A stretch of DNA of 52,186 nt from Prescottella subtropica (GTDB lineage Bacteria > Actinomycetota > Actinomycetes > Mycobacteriales > Mycobacteriaceae), in the NCBI RefSeq assembly GCF_005434945.1, contig NZ_SKCH01000025.1:1-52186 (forward strand). The letters are read 5' to 3'. The notes beneath the pieces were generated by a model. The model saw only the letters and a list, made by a program, of their open reading frames with translations, made no database searches and was not told the origin of the DNA. Numbering within the stretch: position 1 is the stretch's first letter; every line of letters starts with the position of its first letter. Of the stretch, positions 18,917 through 34,665 are shown piece after piece. The position numbers and the translations under genes are program-made.

Positions 18917-20680
18917 CTACAGGTACTGCCCGGTGTTCGACTCGGTGTCGATCGCGCGGCTCGCGCTCGCATTCTTCCCGGTGACCAGGGTGCGGATGTA
19001 GACGATCCGTTCGCCCTTCTTACCGGAGATCCGCGCCCAGTCGTCCGGGTTGGTGGTGTTCGGCAGATCCTCGTTCTCGGAGAACTCGTCGACGATCGAA
19101 TCGAACACGTGCTGCACCCGCAGACCCGGCGAACCGGTCTCGAGCACCGACTTGATCGCGTACTTCTTGGCCCGGTCCACGATGTTCTGGATCATCGCGC
19201 CCGAGTTGAAGTCCTTGAAGAACAGGACCTCCTTGTCGCCGTTGGCGTACGTGACCTCGAGGAACCGGTTGTCGTCGCTCTCCGCGTACATCCGGTCCAC
19301 GACCCGCACGATCATCGCCTTGATGCAGGCGATCCGGTCGCCGTGGAACTCGGCGAGATCGTCGGCGTGCAGCGGCAGCGTCTCGGTCAGGTACTTCGAG
19401 AAGATGTCCTGCGCCGATTCGGCGTCCGGCCGCTCGATCTTGATCTTCACGTCGAGCCGGCCGGGACGCAGGATCGCCGGGTCGATCATGTCCTCACGGT
19501 TGGACGCACCGATCACGATGACGTTCTCGAGGCCCTCGACGCCGTCGATCTCGCTGAGCAGCTGCGGCACCACCGTCGTCTCCACATCCGACGACACCCC
19601 CGACCCGCGGGTCCGGAAGATCGAGTCCATCTCGTCGAAGAACACGATCACCGGGGTGCCCTCGGACGCCTTCTCCCGCGCCCGCTGGAAGATCATCCGG
19701 ATGTGCCGCTCGGTCTCGCCGACGAACTTGTTGAGCAGCTCCGGGCCCTTGATGTTGAGGAAGTAGGACTTGGCCTCCTTGCTGTCCTCACCGCGCACCT
19801 CCGCGATCTTCTTCGCCAGCGAGTTCGCGACCGCCTTCGCGATCAGCGTCTTGCCGCAGCCCGGCGGGCCGTACAACAGCACACCCTTCGGCGGGCGCAA
19901 CGCGTACTCGTGGAACAGATCCTTGTGCAGGAACGGCAGTTCCACCGCGTCCCGGATCTGCTCGATCTGCCGGCCCAGACCACCGATGTCCTCGTAGCCG
20001 ACATCCGGAACCTCCTCGAGCACGAGGTCCTCGACCTCCGCCTTGGGGATCCGCTCGAACGCGTACCCGGCCTTCGTGTCGACCAGCAGGGAGTCCCCGG
20101 GACGCAGCCGGCGCGACGGCGAATCCGGATCCTTCACGACCTCCTCGGCAGCGATCTCCGCGAGCGGCGCCGCCAACCACACGACGCGTTCCTCGTCGGC
20201 ATGCCCGACGACCAGCGCCCGCCGGCCGTCGTCGAGAACCTCACGCAGCGCACAGATCTCGCCGATCTGCTCGAAATCGGTGGCCTCGACGATCGTCAAC
20301 GCCTCGTTGAGGCGCACCGTCTGCCCCGTCGACAACGCGTCGGTCTCGACGTTCGGGGAGCACGTCAGACGCATCTTGCGGCCCGACGTGAACACGTCGA
20401 CCGTCTGATCGTCGTGGACGGCCAGCAACACGCCGTACCCGCTCGGCGGCTGACCGAGCCGATCGACCTCCTCGCGCAACGCGATGAGCTGCTGCCGCGC
20501 CTCCTTGAGGGTGTCCATGAGCTTGCCGTTGCGGACCGTCAACGACTCCACACGGGACTCGAGGTCACGCACCGCGTCCGGCGATCCGGCGAGCTGCCTG
20601 CGCAGTGCCGCCGCCTCCGCCTTCAACGCGTCGAGTTCACGTGCCGCCGCAATCGGATCCGGGTTCTCTGTCGGGTTCAT
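18917..20680 (-). CDS. mpa: ARC/Mpa, proteasome-associated AAA ATPase
   Basis: This 587-residue AAA ATPase forms hexameric rings that recruit pupylated proteins and unfold them into the 20S core. Domains in order: N-terminal coiled coil (about 10-75) that binds Pup, two OB folds (about 80-220), AAA domain with Walker A GPPGCGKT (271-278) and Walker [11 protein letters not shown] (from 343), and the C-terminal Gln-Tyr-Leu tail that opens the PrcA gate. In rhodococci the orthologue is called ARC. It is separated from dop by an accessory block of six genes that includes the thiocyanate hydrolase operon. The start ATG at 20680 has AGGAG upstream. Confidence 0.96.
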   Translation of the reverse strand: MNPTENPDPIAAARELDALKAEAAALRRQLAGSPDAVRDLESRVESLTVRNGKLMDTLKEARQQLIALREEVDRLGQPPSGYGVLLAVHDDQTVDVFTSGRKMRLTCSPNVETDALSTGQTVRLNEALTIVEATDFEQIGEICALREVLDDGRRALVVGHADEERVVWLAAPLAEIAAEEVVKDPDSPSRRLRPGDSLLVDTKAGYAFERIPKAEVEDLVLEEVPDVGYEDIGGLGRQIEQIRDAVELPFLHKDLFHEYALRPPKGVLLYGPPGCGKTLIAKAVANSLAKKIAEVRGEDSKEAKSYFLNIKGPELLNKFVGETERHIRMIFQRAREKASEGTPVIVFFDEMDSIFRTRGSGVSSDVETTVVPQLLSEIDGVEGLENVIVIGASNREDMIDPAILRPGRLDVKIKIERPDAESAQDIFSKYLTETLPLHADDLAEFHGDRIACIKAMIVRVVDRMYAESDDNRFLEVTYANGDKEVLFFKDFNSGAMIQNIVDRAKKYAIKSVLETGSPGLRVQHVFDSIVDEFSENEDLPNTTNPDDWARISGKKGERIVYIRTLVTGKNASASRAIDTESNTGQYL

Positions 20681-20799
20681 GTGCAGCTCCTCCCAGGTCG
20701 ATTCATCAACGCTACCGGCACCGCGGTCGATGCGGGTCGCGACACGGGTACCGACCTGTCCGTCAGCTCACACTCGGGCCGAAAACCACCCCATAACAC

Positions 20800-20818
20800 C
20801 CATGTTAGCCTTACCTTC
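20800..20818. promoter_or_regulatory. possible IdeR/DmdR iron box
   Basis: The stretch contains GTTAGCCTTACCTT, which matches 12 of 19 positions of the iron-box consensus for IdeR (TTAGGTTAGGCTAACCTAA), with the right half best conserved. It lies between the divergent mpa and lipoprotein genes. The match is partial. Confidence 0.35.
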
Positions 20819-20867
20819 CTAGTGCTCGGTCGTGTTCGAACGGCCCACGAAACGAAAGGCCCCACCC

Positions 20868-21293
20868 GTGATCATCCGCAAGTCCCTCGTCGCCGCCGGT
20901 GTGCTCGCCGCCGCAATCGGCATGACCGCGTGCAGCTCGAACGACTCCACCGACACCGCCACCGCCCCGGCGAAGGACGTCCTGCAGCAGCAGCTGACCG
21001 TCTTCTTCGACCCGGCCGCCACCGTCGAACAGAAGGAAGCCGTCGTCGAACGCGGCACCGACCGCGCCGCCCTCCTCAAGCAGTTCAACGGCGTCCTCGC
21101 CGGCTACCCGCTCACCGCGACCGTCACGTCCGTCACCGCCGACGGCGGCACCGTCACCGCCGTCACCGACATCGCGACCTCCCACGGCACCGCCCCCGTC
21201 CCCGTCACCTTCACCGACGTGAACGGCACCTGGGTCATCACCGACGCCAGCACCTGCGACATCTTCGGCATGGGCCGCCTGAGCTGCTCCTGA
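20868..21293 (+). CDS. secreted lipoprotein with Mtb12/CFP-2-like domain
   Basis: The 141-residue product has a lipoprotein signal peptide: positively charged start, hydrophobic stretch LVAAGVLAAAIG and lipobox MTAC with the lipidated Cys22. The mature part (QQQLTVFFDPAATVEQKEAV, then FNGVLAGYPLTATVTSV and ending DIFGMGRLSCS with two cysteines) resembles the low-molecular-weight antigen Mtb12 family. The function is unknown; it would be anchored on the outer face of the membrane. The GTG at 20868 was chosen because the signal peptide starts there. A possible iron box lies 50 bases upstream. Confidence 0.75.
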   Translation: MIIRKSLVAAGVLAAAIGMTACSSNDSTDTATAPAKDVLQQQLTVFFDPAATVEQKEAVVERGTDRAALLKQFNGVLAGYPLTATVTSVTADGGTVTAVTDIATSHGTAPVPVTFTDVNGTWVITDASTCDIFGMGRLSCS

Positions 21294-21309
21294 CGGGTTC
21301 TCCCCCACT

Positions 21310-21364
21310 ACAGCTGAAGGGTCCCTTCGTGCGCTCCAGGCGAACGAAGGGACCCTTCAGCTGT
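21310..21364. terminator. 21-bp perfect inverted repeat between convergent genes
   Basis: Arms at 21310-21330 and 21344-21364 (left arm begins ACAGCTGAAGGG) with a 13-base loop. It lies between the convergent lipoprotein and trmI genes and can act as a terminator for both strands, though there is only a short T run. Confidence 0.7.
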
Positions 21365-21384
21365 TTCGGGAGCAGTGCCCCGCG

Positions 21385-24133
<2,749 letters not shown>

Positions 24134-24183
24134 GTGGGGTGGTCCTTCCGGGAAGAGAGGTCGAGGGTCTGCGGCCTGTCGGA

Positions 24184-24447
24184 TCACAGATGCTTGTAGA
24201 CGTCCTCGAGCTTCAGCCCCTTGCCCACCATCAGGACCTGGACCCAGTACAGCAGCTGCGAGATTTCCTCGGCGAGCGCTTCGTCGCTTTCGTGCTCGGC
24301 GGCGATCCACACCTCGCCGGCCTCCTCGAGCACCTTCTTGCCCTGCGCATGGACACCTGCGTCCAGCGCGGCAACGGTGCCGGATCCCTCGGGGCGGGAG
24401 GCGGCGCGCTCGGTCAGCTCGGCGAACAGGGATTCGAAGGTCTTCAC
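24184..24447 (-). CDS. hisE: phosphoribosyl-ATP pyrophosphatase HisE
   Basis: The 87-residue protein catalyses the second step of histidine synthesis and belongs to the all-alpha MazG-like superfamily. Key residues are in [19 protein letters not shown] and [13 protein letters not shown], whose Glu residues bind metal. The best-supported start is the GTG at 24447 ([11 protein letters not shown]), as in related proteins; in-frame GTG or ATG codons further upstream would add up to 13 residues of no known use. It is separated from the RluA-family gene by 39 bases, so the two may be co-transcribed. Confidence 0.93.
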   Translation of the reverse strand: MKTFESLFAELTERAASRPEGSGTVAALDAGVHAQGKKVLEEAGEVWIAAEHESDEALAEEISQLLYWVQVLMVGKGLKLEDVYKHL

Positions 24448-24486
24448 GGGAAACCATTCTGACACGGCGTGTGCTGCGGGCCGCAT

Positions 24487-25371
24487 TCAGTACTCCAGTG
24501 TCCGCCGGCTCTCGAAGTGCCGGGGCGCCCCGGTGATCGGGTCGTCGAAGGCGAGGCTGCGGGCGAGCAGCCGTAGCGGGTCGGTGAAGTCGTGGGGGTC
24601 GCGGCGCCGGAACACGGGGTAGAAGTTGTCGCCGACGATGGGGGCGCCGAGGGAGCACAGGTGCAGACGCAGCTGGTGGGTGCGTCCGGTGTGCGGGTGC
24701 AGCCGGTAGCGGGCCAGGTCGCCGTGCCGGTCGACGACCTCGATGCGGGTCTCCGAATTGGGTTGTCCCGCTTCCTCGGTCGCGGCGAGTTCGCCGTGGA
24801 CCTTGCGGATACGGCTGCGCACGGTGCGCGGGAACTCTCCGGGCACGGCAGGCGCGATCGCCTCGTACACCTTCGTGACCTGCCGCCGCTCGAACATCTC
24901 CTGGTAGGGGCGGCGCAGCCCCGGCTCGGTGGTGCACAGCAGCACCCCGGCGGTCATCCGGTCCAGCCGGTGCACCGGCACCAGATCGGGCAGGTCCAGG
25001 TCGCGACGCAACCGGACGGTGACGGTCTCCCGGATGTGGGTGCCGCGGGGAATGGTGGCCAGGAAGTGCGGTTTGTCGACCACGACGAGGCCGTCGCCGC
25101 GGTACAGGACGTCCACGTCGAACGGCACCGGCACCTCGGGTGCGGGCTCCCGGTAGAAGTACACGAACCGGGTCGGCTGGTAGGCGGTCGTCTCGTCCAC
25201 GATCCGGCCGTGCTCGTCGACGACCTCCCGGGCCGCGAGCCGGGACGCCCAGTTCTCGTCCGGGTGTGCGGCGGTGAGGAATTCGACGACGGTGCCGGCG
25301 ACCCGGTCGGCGGGCATCCGGATCCGGTCCGGGCCGAGGCCGTCGCGCACCGGCAGCGGGGCACGGGTCAT
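24487..25371 (-). CDS. RluA-family pseudouridine synthase
   Basis: The 294-residue protein carries the catalytic motif HRLDRMTAG (Asp137) of RluA-type synthases, plus [13 protein letters not shown] before it and [14 protein letters not shown] and [11 protein letters not shown] after it. It converts uridine to pseudouridine in an RNA, probably rRNA or tRNA; the exact site is unknown. The N-terminal 75 residues are the family's extra domain rather than an S4 domain. Its ATG lies 1 base after the stop of trhO, so both RNA-modifying enzymes are likely made from one transcript. Confidence 0.88.
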   Translation of the reverse strand: MTRAPLPVRDGLGPDRIRMPADRVAGTVVEFLTAAHPDENWASRLAAREVVDEHGRIVDETTAYQPTRFVYFYREPAPEVPVPFDVDVLYRGDGLVVVDKPHFLATIPRGTHIRETVTVRLRRDLDLPDLVPVHRLDRMTAGVLLCTTEPGLRRPYQEMFERRQVTKVYEAIAPAVPGEFPRTVRSRIRKVHGELAATEEAGQPNSETRIEVVDRHGDLARYRLHPHTGRTHQLRLHLCSLGAPIVGDNFYPVFRRRDPHDFTDPLRLLARSLAFDDPITGAPRHFESRRTLEY

Positions 25372-25372
25372 G

Positions 25373-26230
25373 TCAGTCGGGAACGCACGACTCGCACACG
25401 AGCGTGAGTTCCCGGCCACCCTCGTCCGGATAGTTCCGGTACCGCGACGTGGGCGTCTCGCACAGCGTGCACCGACCCAAGGTGACGGCGTTGCCGGTGA
25501 AGTCGACGTTCATCCGCTTGTCGAACACGTACAACGACCCGTCCCACAGGCCCTCGTCGCCGAACGTCTCGCCGTAGCGGACGATGCCGCCGTCGATCTG
25601 GTAGACCTCGTCGAAACCACGGTTCCGCATGAGCGCCGAGAGCACCTCGCAGCGCACCCCACCCGTGCAGTACGTGACGATCGGCTTGTCCTTGAGGTGG
25701 TCGTAGCGGCCGCTGTCGAGTTCGGCGACGAAATCGCGGGTGGTCGCGACATCCGGGACGACCGCGTTCCGGAACCGGCCGATCTGCGCCTCGAACGCGT
25801 TGCGGCCGTCGAAGAACACGACGTCGTCGCCGCGCTGCCGGACCAGGTCGTGCACCTCGTTCGGCGACAGGTGCGCTCCGCCGCCGACGATCCCGTTCTC
25901 GTCGACCTTCACCTCGTCGGGGGCACCGAACGTGACGATCTCCGGGCGCACCTTGACGGAGAGGCGAGGAAAGTCTGTGCCCCCACCGCCGGTGCCGTCG
26001 GACCACTTGATGTCGGCATCCTTGAACGGCCCGTACGAGCGGGTGCCGCGCACGTACCGTTTGACGTCGGCGATGTCGCCGCCGACGGTCGCGTTGATGC
26101 CGTGCTCGGAGATCAGGATGCGTCCGGTCAGATTGTTCGACGCGGCCAGCGTGTGCTGCCACAACCGGATCGCCTCCGGATCCGGCAGCGGCGTGAACCG
26201 GTAGAACAGCACGATCTTCGGGGTCGCCAT
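25373..26230 (-). CDS. trhO: tRNA uridine(34) hydroxylase TrhO (rhodanese-like)
   Basis: The 285-residue enzyme hydroxylates wobble uridine 34 of tRNAs using molecular oxygen. The N-terminal domain ([36 protein letters not shown]) precedes a rhodanese domain with the active loop YCTGGVRCE (Cys188). The C-terminal part has cysteine pairs (RCTLCE and CESC) likely to bind zinc. The ATG at 26230 is taken as start; a GTG at 26236 overlapping the HAD gene stop by GTGA is equally possible. It lies between the HAD phosphatase and the pseudouridine synthase in one tight operon. Confidence 0.92.
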   Translation of the reverse strand: MATPKIVLFYRFTPLPDPEAIRLWQHTLAASNNLTGRILISEHGINATVGGDIADVKRYVRGTRSYGPFKDADIKWSDGTGGGGTDFPRLSVKVRPEIVTFGAPDEVKVDENGIVGGGAHLSPNEVHDLVRQRGDDVVFFDGRNAFEAQIGRFRNAVVPDVATTRDFVAELDSGRYDHLKDKPIVTYCTGGVRCEVLSALMRNRGFDEVYQIDGGIVRYGETFGDEGLWDGSLYVFDKRMNVDFTGNAVTLGRCTLCETPTSRYRNYPDEGGRELTLVCESCVPD

Positions 26231-26232
26231 CG

Positions 26233-26931
26233 TCACACCACCGTGCCGGCGTGCAGGGCGTGCAGGTCGTCGACCGTCAGCCCCTCGAGTGTGGTCCGGA
26301 AGATGCGTCCCGGCCCGGCCGGCACGTCCGTGATGGACGGGATCACCAGCACCGGGCAGCCCGCCGCCACGGCCGCCGCCGTTCCTGTGGGTGAATCCTC
26401 CACGGCCAGACAGTGTTCCGGGGCGACCCCGAGCAACTCCGCCGCCCGCAGGTACGGGGCCGGATCCGGTTTGCCGGCCGGCACCTCGTCACCGCACACC
26501 GAATGGTCGAAGTACTCGCGGCCCAGGGTGTCGAGCGCGCACTCGGCCAGCTCCCGGTCGGTGTTGGTCACCAGCGCCGTGCCGAACCCGGCCGCGCGCA
26601 CCGTCCGCAACGCGTCGAGCGCGCCCGGACGCCACGGCAGCCCGGCGGTGAAGAACTCCCCCATCCGGGTGTACAGCCAGCGTTTCGCGTCGCCGAGGGC
26701 CGCCGGAGTCTGCTCGAGCCCGAGCGCGGCGAACACCGTCGCCAGCGCGTCCGCACTGGACGCGCCGATCGTCGCGAGCCGCGTCTCCTCCGACATCGGG
26801 CCACCGAGGTGCAGCGACAGATCCCGCACCCCGATGTCCCACAGATCCTCGGACTCGAGCAGCGTGCCGTCCATGTCCCACAGCACGGCACGCAGCGTGC
26901 TCGCCGGCGCCCGTTCCACTGCAGTCACCAT
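26233..26931 (-). CDS. HAD-family phosphatase (beta-phosphoglucomutase-like)
   Basis: The 232-residue protein has HAD motif [14 protein letters not shown] (Asp19 nucleophile, Asp21), motif [10 protein letters not shown], motif III lysine in AGKPDP and motif [10 protein letters not shown]. The cap domain sits between motifs I and II, as in subfamily IA. The substrate, some small phosphorylated metabolite, is not predictable. The ATG at 26931 has AGAAGGTGA upstream and is preferred over the ATG at 26976. It is the first gene of the trhO-RluA block. Thirty-one bases separate it from the PIN gene. Confidence 0.88.
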   Translation of the reverse strand: MVTAVERAPASTLRAVLWDMDGTLLESEDLWDIGVRDLSLHLGGPMSEETRLATIGASSADALATVFAALGLEQTPAALGDAKRWLYTRMGEFFTAGLPWRPGALDALRTVRAAGFGTALVTNTDRELAECALDTLGREYFDHSVCGDEVPAGKPDPAPYLRAAELLGVAPEHCLAVEDSPTGTAAAVAAGCPVLVIPSITDVPAGPGRIFRTTLEGLTVDDLHALHAGTVV

Positions 26932-26962
26932 CGTTCGAACTTCACCTTCTGATCCATCGTTG

Positions 26963-27436
26963 TCAGTTGTATGCATTCAGATGCTTGTCGCGCGTCCAGA
27001 TCCCCACGTCGTCCACCGGCCACCCCATCCGCCGGCAGTAGATCGCCCGTTCCGTCAAGATCAGACAGTCACCGGTCCCCACACCGCGCACCAGTCCGTC
27101 GCGGAGCGGTTCGGACCCGCCGTCCACCAGTTCGCTGATCAGCCCCGCATTCCAGTCGATCTCGTGCGGAATCCACGGTGCGCTCCCCTGCGCGACCTTA
27201 CGCAGAGTCTCGACGAACCTCGTCGCCACCGACCTGCGGTCACCGGTGCAGTGGGCTACGTGGTTCCCGGTCTCGACCACAGTGGTGACCGGCAGGAGCA
27301 TCGGAACCGAGGCCTCGACGAATTCGCGGTACTCGGCCGTCACCATCGCACGGTCCTGGTCGAGTCCGGGTACCGCCAGGAGGTTGCAGAACACCGACGT
27401 ATCGACGAACACCGCGCGCACGGTGGTACGCACCAT
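26963..27436 (-). CDS. PIN-domain nuclease partner of the ATPase
   Basis: The 157-residue protein has the four acidic residues of PIN nucleases: Asp12 (VFVDTSVFCNLL), Glu55 (TTVVETGNHV), Asp123 (GVGTGDCLIL) and Asp150 (WTRDKHLNAY). PIN domains cut single-stranded RNA with metal ions, as in VapC toxins. There is no small VapB-like antitoxin gene next to it; instead its ATG overlaps the stop of an AAA_21-type ATPase gene by one base (TGATG). The ATPase may control or recruit the nuclease. The pair is inserted between the HAD gene and metH, a place where M. tuberculosis carries a PPE gene. Confidence 0.75.
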   Translation of the reverse strand: MVRTTVRAVFVDTSVFCNLLAVPGLDQDRAMVTAEYREFVEASVPMLLPVTTVVETGNHVAHCTGDRRSVATRFVETLRKVAQGSAPWIPHEIDWNAGLISELVDGGSEPLRDGLVRGVGTGDCLILTERAIYCRRMGWPVDDVGIWTRDKHLNAYN

Positions 27437-28767
27437 CAGCCCAGTCCGAAGATCTCGTCGAACGCGGAGGTGTCGACGACGTCGTGTTCGGGTCGGGTCA
27501 ACCGGCCTTGTGTGACGTTGTCGCCGATCGAACCGGTCGCCATCGCCCGCAGATACCCGGGCAGCTCCGGCAACGGCACGAGACGACTGTTGCCGGTGTC
27601 CCGGTCCCGGAAACAGACCACGATCGCGTCGTTGAGGTCGCCTTCGGCGGCGTCGAGCAGTGCGGGGCTGTGAGTGGTCACCAGAACGCGCTTACCGCGC
27701 TGTTCCCCCGCGGTCCGCAGCAGATCGAGAACACGCCCGGCCTGCGACGGGTGCAGTCCGTTCTCCACTTCCTCGACGATGAGCAGCGGCGCACCGGCCG
27801 TCTCGTCCGGTGAGGGCGCACCGGCAATGTCCAATCCGCCCCGGTCCGACAGAAGCGCTGTTCCGACCGCCAGCACGCGCAGCAGTCCGTCGCTCATGAC
27901 GCGGGCCGGGGTCTTCTCGACGATTCCGCTGTCCGGGCGCCCCTGCCGTTCCACCAGCGCGATCATCACATCGTCGAGTTCACTGGTCACCGAGTCGATC
28001 CCGAGGACCCGCTCGTCCACGACCTTGCGCGCCAGATCGACGAGCGCCGAGAAGTCGTCGGGCTGATCGGTCTGCAACTCCGCCAGACTAGCGGACAGGT
28101 TCTCCGCATGCCGTCGCAGCTGAACATCCTTGCGGGGCACGAACTCCCGCATCCGTGACGGCACCGGGTCGAGGTGGTAGACGCCGGCCAGCGCGGCCCG
28201 CACCGCATCGACCGCGGCACGCACACCGCGGTGCGCCTGATTGTCCTTGAGGACGGACGGCACCTGGGTCAGAACCGCCCGATCACGCCACAGCGCGGTC
28301 GGCGGATCGATCCCCCGCTTGCCGCTCATGACGCGGGCCGTGATGCTCGGACCGACACCGTCGTCGGTCGTGAACAACGTCTGCGTCTTGCGGCCGGACA
28401 CCTGGACCAGGCTCTCCCCGTGGACATGCAGATGATCCCCGGTCTGGACGTCGATGTCCCACCGAAGGAGGTCGTCACCGACCGCCACCGTGCAGCCGAG
28501 CGCGAAGCGGTCGGTGCCGTGCGGCGGACATCCGGCCGAGCCCCCTCGGACCGGCCCTTCCGCCTGCCGGGTGGTGTCCAATGCGTTGGCCAGGTTGTCA
28601 CCGCCGGCGATGCGGGCCAGAACCCCGATCGCGTCCAGGGCGTTCGATTTACCGGCACTGTTGAGACCGGTCAGCAGAGTGACCGGACGAACCGGCAGGA
28701 CCTCGTTCCGGAACGATTTGAACGAGGTCAGCCGGATCTCGACGAGTGCCGGTACACGATCCGTCAT
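27436..28767 (-). CDS. AAA_21/OLD-like ATPase, partner of the PIN nuclease
   Basis: The 443-residue protein is an ABC-type ATPase of the RecF/OLD/AAA_21 kind. Walker A is GLNSAGKSN (34-42) after the start FKSFRNEVLPVRPVTLLTG. A signature-like MSDGLLRVLAVGTALL, Walker B LLIVEEVENGLHP (from about 328) and a His-containing switch VTTHSP (near 366) follow. There is no TOPRIM nuclease domain at the C-terminus, unlike OLD proteins, so the catalytic effect is probably supplied by the overlapping PIN protein. Such ATPase-effector pairs are common in phage defence. The ATG at 28767 is preferred over the GTG at 28776. Confidence 0.8.
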   Translation of the reverse strand: MTDRVPALVEIRLTSFKSFRNEVLPVRPVTLLTGLNSAGKSNALDAIGVLARIAGGDNLANALDTTRQAEGPVRGGSAGCPPHGTDRFALGCTVAVGDDLLRWDIDVQTGDHLHVHGESLVQVSGRKTQTLFTTDDGVGPSITARVMSGKRGIDPPTALWRDRAVLTQVPSVLKDNQAHRGVRAAVDAVRAALAGVYHLDPVPSRMREFVPRKDVQLRRHAENLSASLAELQTDQPDDFSALVDLARKVVDERVLGIDSVTSELDDVMIALVERQGRPDSGIVEKTPARVMSDGLLRVLAVGTALLSDRGGLDIAGAPSPDETAGAPLLIVEEVENGLHPSQAGRVLDLLRTAGEQRGKRVLVTTHSPALLDAAEGDLNDAIVVCFRDRDTGNSRLVPLPELPGYLRAMATGSIGDNVTQGRLTRPEHDVVDTSAFDEIFGLG

Positions 28768-28806
28768 GGCCCGCACCCTACCAACGCGGTCCCGGAATGC
28801 CGGGGA

Positions 28807-32376
<3,570 letters not shown>

Positions 32377-32383
32377 GCCATCC

Positions 32384-32389
32384 ACACTA
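32384..32389 (-). promoter_or_regulatory. -10 element of a leaderless metH promoter
   Basis: TAGTGT on the minus strand, 7 bases before the metH ATG, in a short gap shared with the divergent promoter at 32416. Confidence 0.5.
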
Positions 32390-32415
32390 GTGGGCGACCG
32401 GAACGCCCCTGGCCG

Positions 32416-32421
32416 TAGGCT
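32416..32421 (+). promoter_or_regulatory. -10 element of a leaderless PAC2-gene promoter
   Basis: TAGGCT followed by 6 bases and the GTG at 32428; no ribosome site is present. Confidence 0.55.
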
Positions 32422-32427
32422 GGGTAC

Positions 32428-33357
32428 GTGAGTTCCCCCGAGTTCTTCGACCCCGCACCGGCGTCGGATTCCGACGACCGTGACATCGCCGCGGACACCG
32501 AGGTGCCCGTCCTGCGCGACCCGGTCCTGATCGCCGCGTTCGAGGGCTGGAACGACGCGGGAGACGCCGCGAGCGGGGCCGTCGAACACCTCGAACTCAC
32601 CTGGGACGCCGAGCCGCTCGCCGAACTCGATTCCGAGGACTACTACGACTACCAGGTCAATCGGCCGATGGTCCGGCAGATCGACGGCGTGACCCGCGAG
32701 ATCGTGTGGCCCACCACCCAACTGTCACTGTGCAGCCCGCCCGGCGGCGACCGGGACGTGGTGCTGCTGCGCGGTATCGAACCGAACATGCGCTGGCGCA
32801 GTTTCTGCGCGGAACTGCTCGAGTTCGTCGAGGAACTCGGCGTCCACACCGTCGTCATCCTCGGTGCACTACTCGCGGACACCCCGCACACCCGGCCGGT
32901 GCCGGTCACCGGCACCGCGCACTCCACCGAGGCCGCCGAACGTTTCAATCTCGAACGGTCCCGCTACGAGGGCCCGACGGGTATCGCCGGTGTCCTGCAG
33001 GACGCGTGCATCAAGGCCGGGGTGCCGGCGGTCTCCTTCTGGGCGGCGGTCCCCCACTACGTCTCCCAGCCCCCCAACCCGAAGGCCACGATCGCGCTGC
33101 TGCGGCGGGTCGAGGACGTCCTCGACGTCGAGGTGCCGCTCGGGGATCTGCCCGGTCAGGCGGAGGACTGGGAGGAGTCGGTGAACGAGATGACGCACGA
33201 CGACGAGGAGATCGCCGAGTACGTCCGCACCCTCGAGGAGCGCGGCGACGCCGAATCCGACATCGACGATGCGATCGCGAAGATCGACGGTGACGCGCTG
33301 GCCGCCGAATTCGAGAAGTATCTGCGCCGTCGCGGGCCGGGACGCTTCGGGGCGTGA
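32428..33357 (+). CDS. PAC2-family protein (proteasome assembly chaperone-like)
   Basis: The 309-residue protein matches the actinobacterial PAC2 family (Rv2125): VLIAAFEGWNDAGDAASGAV at residues 33-52, then RDVVLLRGIEPNMRWRSF, VVILGALLADTPHTRPVPVT, and VSFWAAVPHYVSQPPNPKA. The fold is related to the eukaryotic proteasome assembly chaperone 2, but in actinobacteria no role in proteasome assembly has been shown. A long acidic helix ends the protein. The GTG at 32428 is used without a ribosome site. Its stop overlaps the MFS gene start by GTGA. Confidence 0.88.
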   Translation: MSSPEFFDPAPASDSDDRDIAADTEVPVLRDPVLIAAFEGWNDAGDAASGAVEHLELTWDAEPLAELDSEDYYDYQVNRPMVRQIDGVTREIVWPTTQLSLCSPPGGDRDVVLLRGIEPNMRWRSFCAELLEFVEELGVHTVVILGALLADTPHTRPVPVTGTAHSTEAAERFNLERSRYEGPTGIAGVLQDACIKAGVPAVSFWAAVPHYVSQPPNPKATIALLRRVEDVLDVEVPLGDLPGQAEDWEESVNEMTHDDEEIAEYVRTLEERGDAESDIDDAIAKIDGDALAAEFEKYLRRRGPGRFGA

Positions 33358-34514
33358 GCGCGCCCGACTCACCCGGACTGCGCACCCGCCTCCAACTCTC
33401 GGCGCTGTACGCGGGCGGATTCCTCGGCCCGTTCGGCGGCGGCGTCGTCACGTCGATGCTGCCGGAGATCGGTGACGGGCTCGGTGTCGACGCGAACGCC
33501 GCCGCGACGTCCCTGACCGCGTATCTGCTGCCGTTCGCACTGGTCATGCTCGTCTCCGGCACCCTCGGTGCCCGGTGGGGACGGATGCGCACGGTGCGGG
33601 TCGCGTACGGGGTGTACCTGGCGGCGTCGGTGGCGTGTTTCGCCGCCCCCACCCTCGAATTGTTCCTCGCCGCGCGGGTCCTGCAGGGCAGTGCCAACGC
33701 GTTCACCACACCGTTGCTGTTGGCGGCGCTCGCCGCGATGACCCCGCAACGCGCCCTCGGCCGGGCGCTCGGCGCGTTCGGTGCACTGCAGGCCGCCGGT
33801 CAGACCAGCGCACCGCTGATCGGCGGGCTCGCCGCCGAAGCGGACTGGCGGTGGGCGTTCCTCGCGATCGCCGTCGTCGCCGCACTGCTCGGCGCGGTCG
33901 GCCTGCCCGACGCGGCCCGCTCCGCCCCCACCGGCCCACCGGCCCGCCTGCGGGACGCCCTGCACCCCACCGTGCTGCGGGTCGGGATCGTCGCCCTGCT
34001 CGGCTGGGGTGCGCTCGGCGGCCTCGGCTTCCTCGTCGCATTCCGTGCCGAGAACGTCTTCGCACTCGATCCCGCGGCCCGCGGCCTGCTGCTCACCGGA
34101 TTCGGGGTCGCCGGCATCCTCACCGCCCGGCCGGTCGGGACCCTGATCGACCGGATCGGCGCCCGCCGCACCGTGCTCGTCGGCGCCACCGCCGGCGCCG
34201 TCCTCGTCGCCGTGGCCGGCACCGTCGGATCCGTCGCGGTCGTCGCGGCGGCCTGGTTCGTCTCCGGGGTGGCCTCCCAGTTCGTGCTCGTCGGCGTCAA
34301 CGCCGCGGTCCTCGGCGATGCGGGCGGCAACCGCGGCGGCGCGGTGTCGGTCGTCCAGTCGCTGCGGTTCGGCGGCTCGGCGCTCGCCCCGATCGCCCTC
34401 ACCCCCGTCTACGCGGTCCATCCGTACGCGTCGTTCCTGGTGCCGGCACTGCTCCTGGCCCTGATCCCGCCACTGCTCATGCCGCGGCCCCGCACCGTCG
34501 ACAGCTCTTCCTGA
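33354..34514 (+). CDS. MFS transporter
   Basis: The 386-residue membrane protein has about twelve hydrophobic helices and the major facilitator motif between helices 2 and 3 (GTLGARWGRMRTVR), with a weaker repeat in the second half (GTLIDRIGARRTVLVG). It is similar to drug-efflux and sugar-type permeases of 12 helices; the substrate is unknown. Translation is coupled to the PAC2 gene by a GTGA overlap. A hairpin terminator follows at 34603. Confidence 0.85.
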   Translation: MSAPDSPGLRTRLQLSALYAGGFLGPFGGGVVTSMLPEIGDGLGVDANAAATSLTAYLLPFALVMLVSGTLGARWGRMRTVRVAYGVYLAASVACFAAPTLELFLAARVLQGSANAFTTPLLLAALAAMTPQRALGRALGAFGALQAAGQTSAPLIGGLAAEADWRWAFLAIAVVAALLGAVGLPDAARSAPTGPPARLRDALHPTVLRVGIVALLGWGALGGLGFLVAFRAENVFALDPAARGLLLTGFGVAGILTARPVGTLIDRIGARRTVLVGATAGAVLVAVAGTVGSVAVVAAAWFVSGVASQFVLVGVNAAVLGDAGGNRGGAVSVVQSLRFGGSALAPIALTPVYAVHPYASFLVPALLLALIPPLLMPRPRTVDSSS

Positions 34515-34602
34515 CCGCCGGGTTCTCGTGTTTCCGGAGTTGGGGTGTTCGGTTTTCCTTTCAGTTCCGTCTCGCGCAGACTTCGACACAGGGAGGCGAC
34601 GC

Positions 34603-34626
34603 GCCGAACCGCCGTTTCGGCTTTTT
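34603..34626 (+). terminator. Rho-independent terminator after the MFS gene
   Basis: Stem GCCGAA/TTCGGC with a 7-base loop and a run of five T (34622-34626): a classic intrinsic terminator, uncommon in high-GC actinobacteria. Confidence 0.75.
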
Positions 34627-34653
34627 CTACGGTTCCGTTCGCCACCGAGCAGC

Positions 34654-34659
34654 TACCCT
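34654..34659 (+). promoter_or_regulatory. -10 element in front of the winged-helix gene
   Basis: TACCCT with 6 bases before the GTG at 34666; consistent with a leaderless transcript starting the defence block. Confidence 0.45.
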
Positions 34660-34665
34660 GGAATC

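Noticed and set aside
32377-32427. Cobalamin riboswitch in front of metH
   Set aside because: Only 51 bases separate metH from the divergent gene, and a leaderless -10 fits, so there is no room for the riboswitch.
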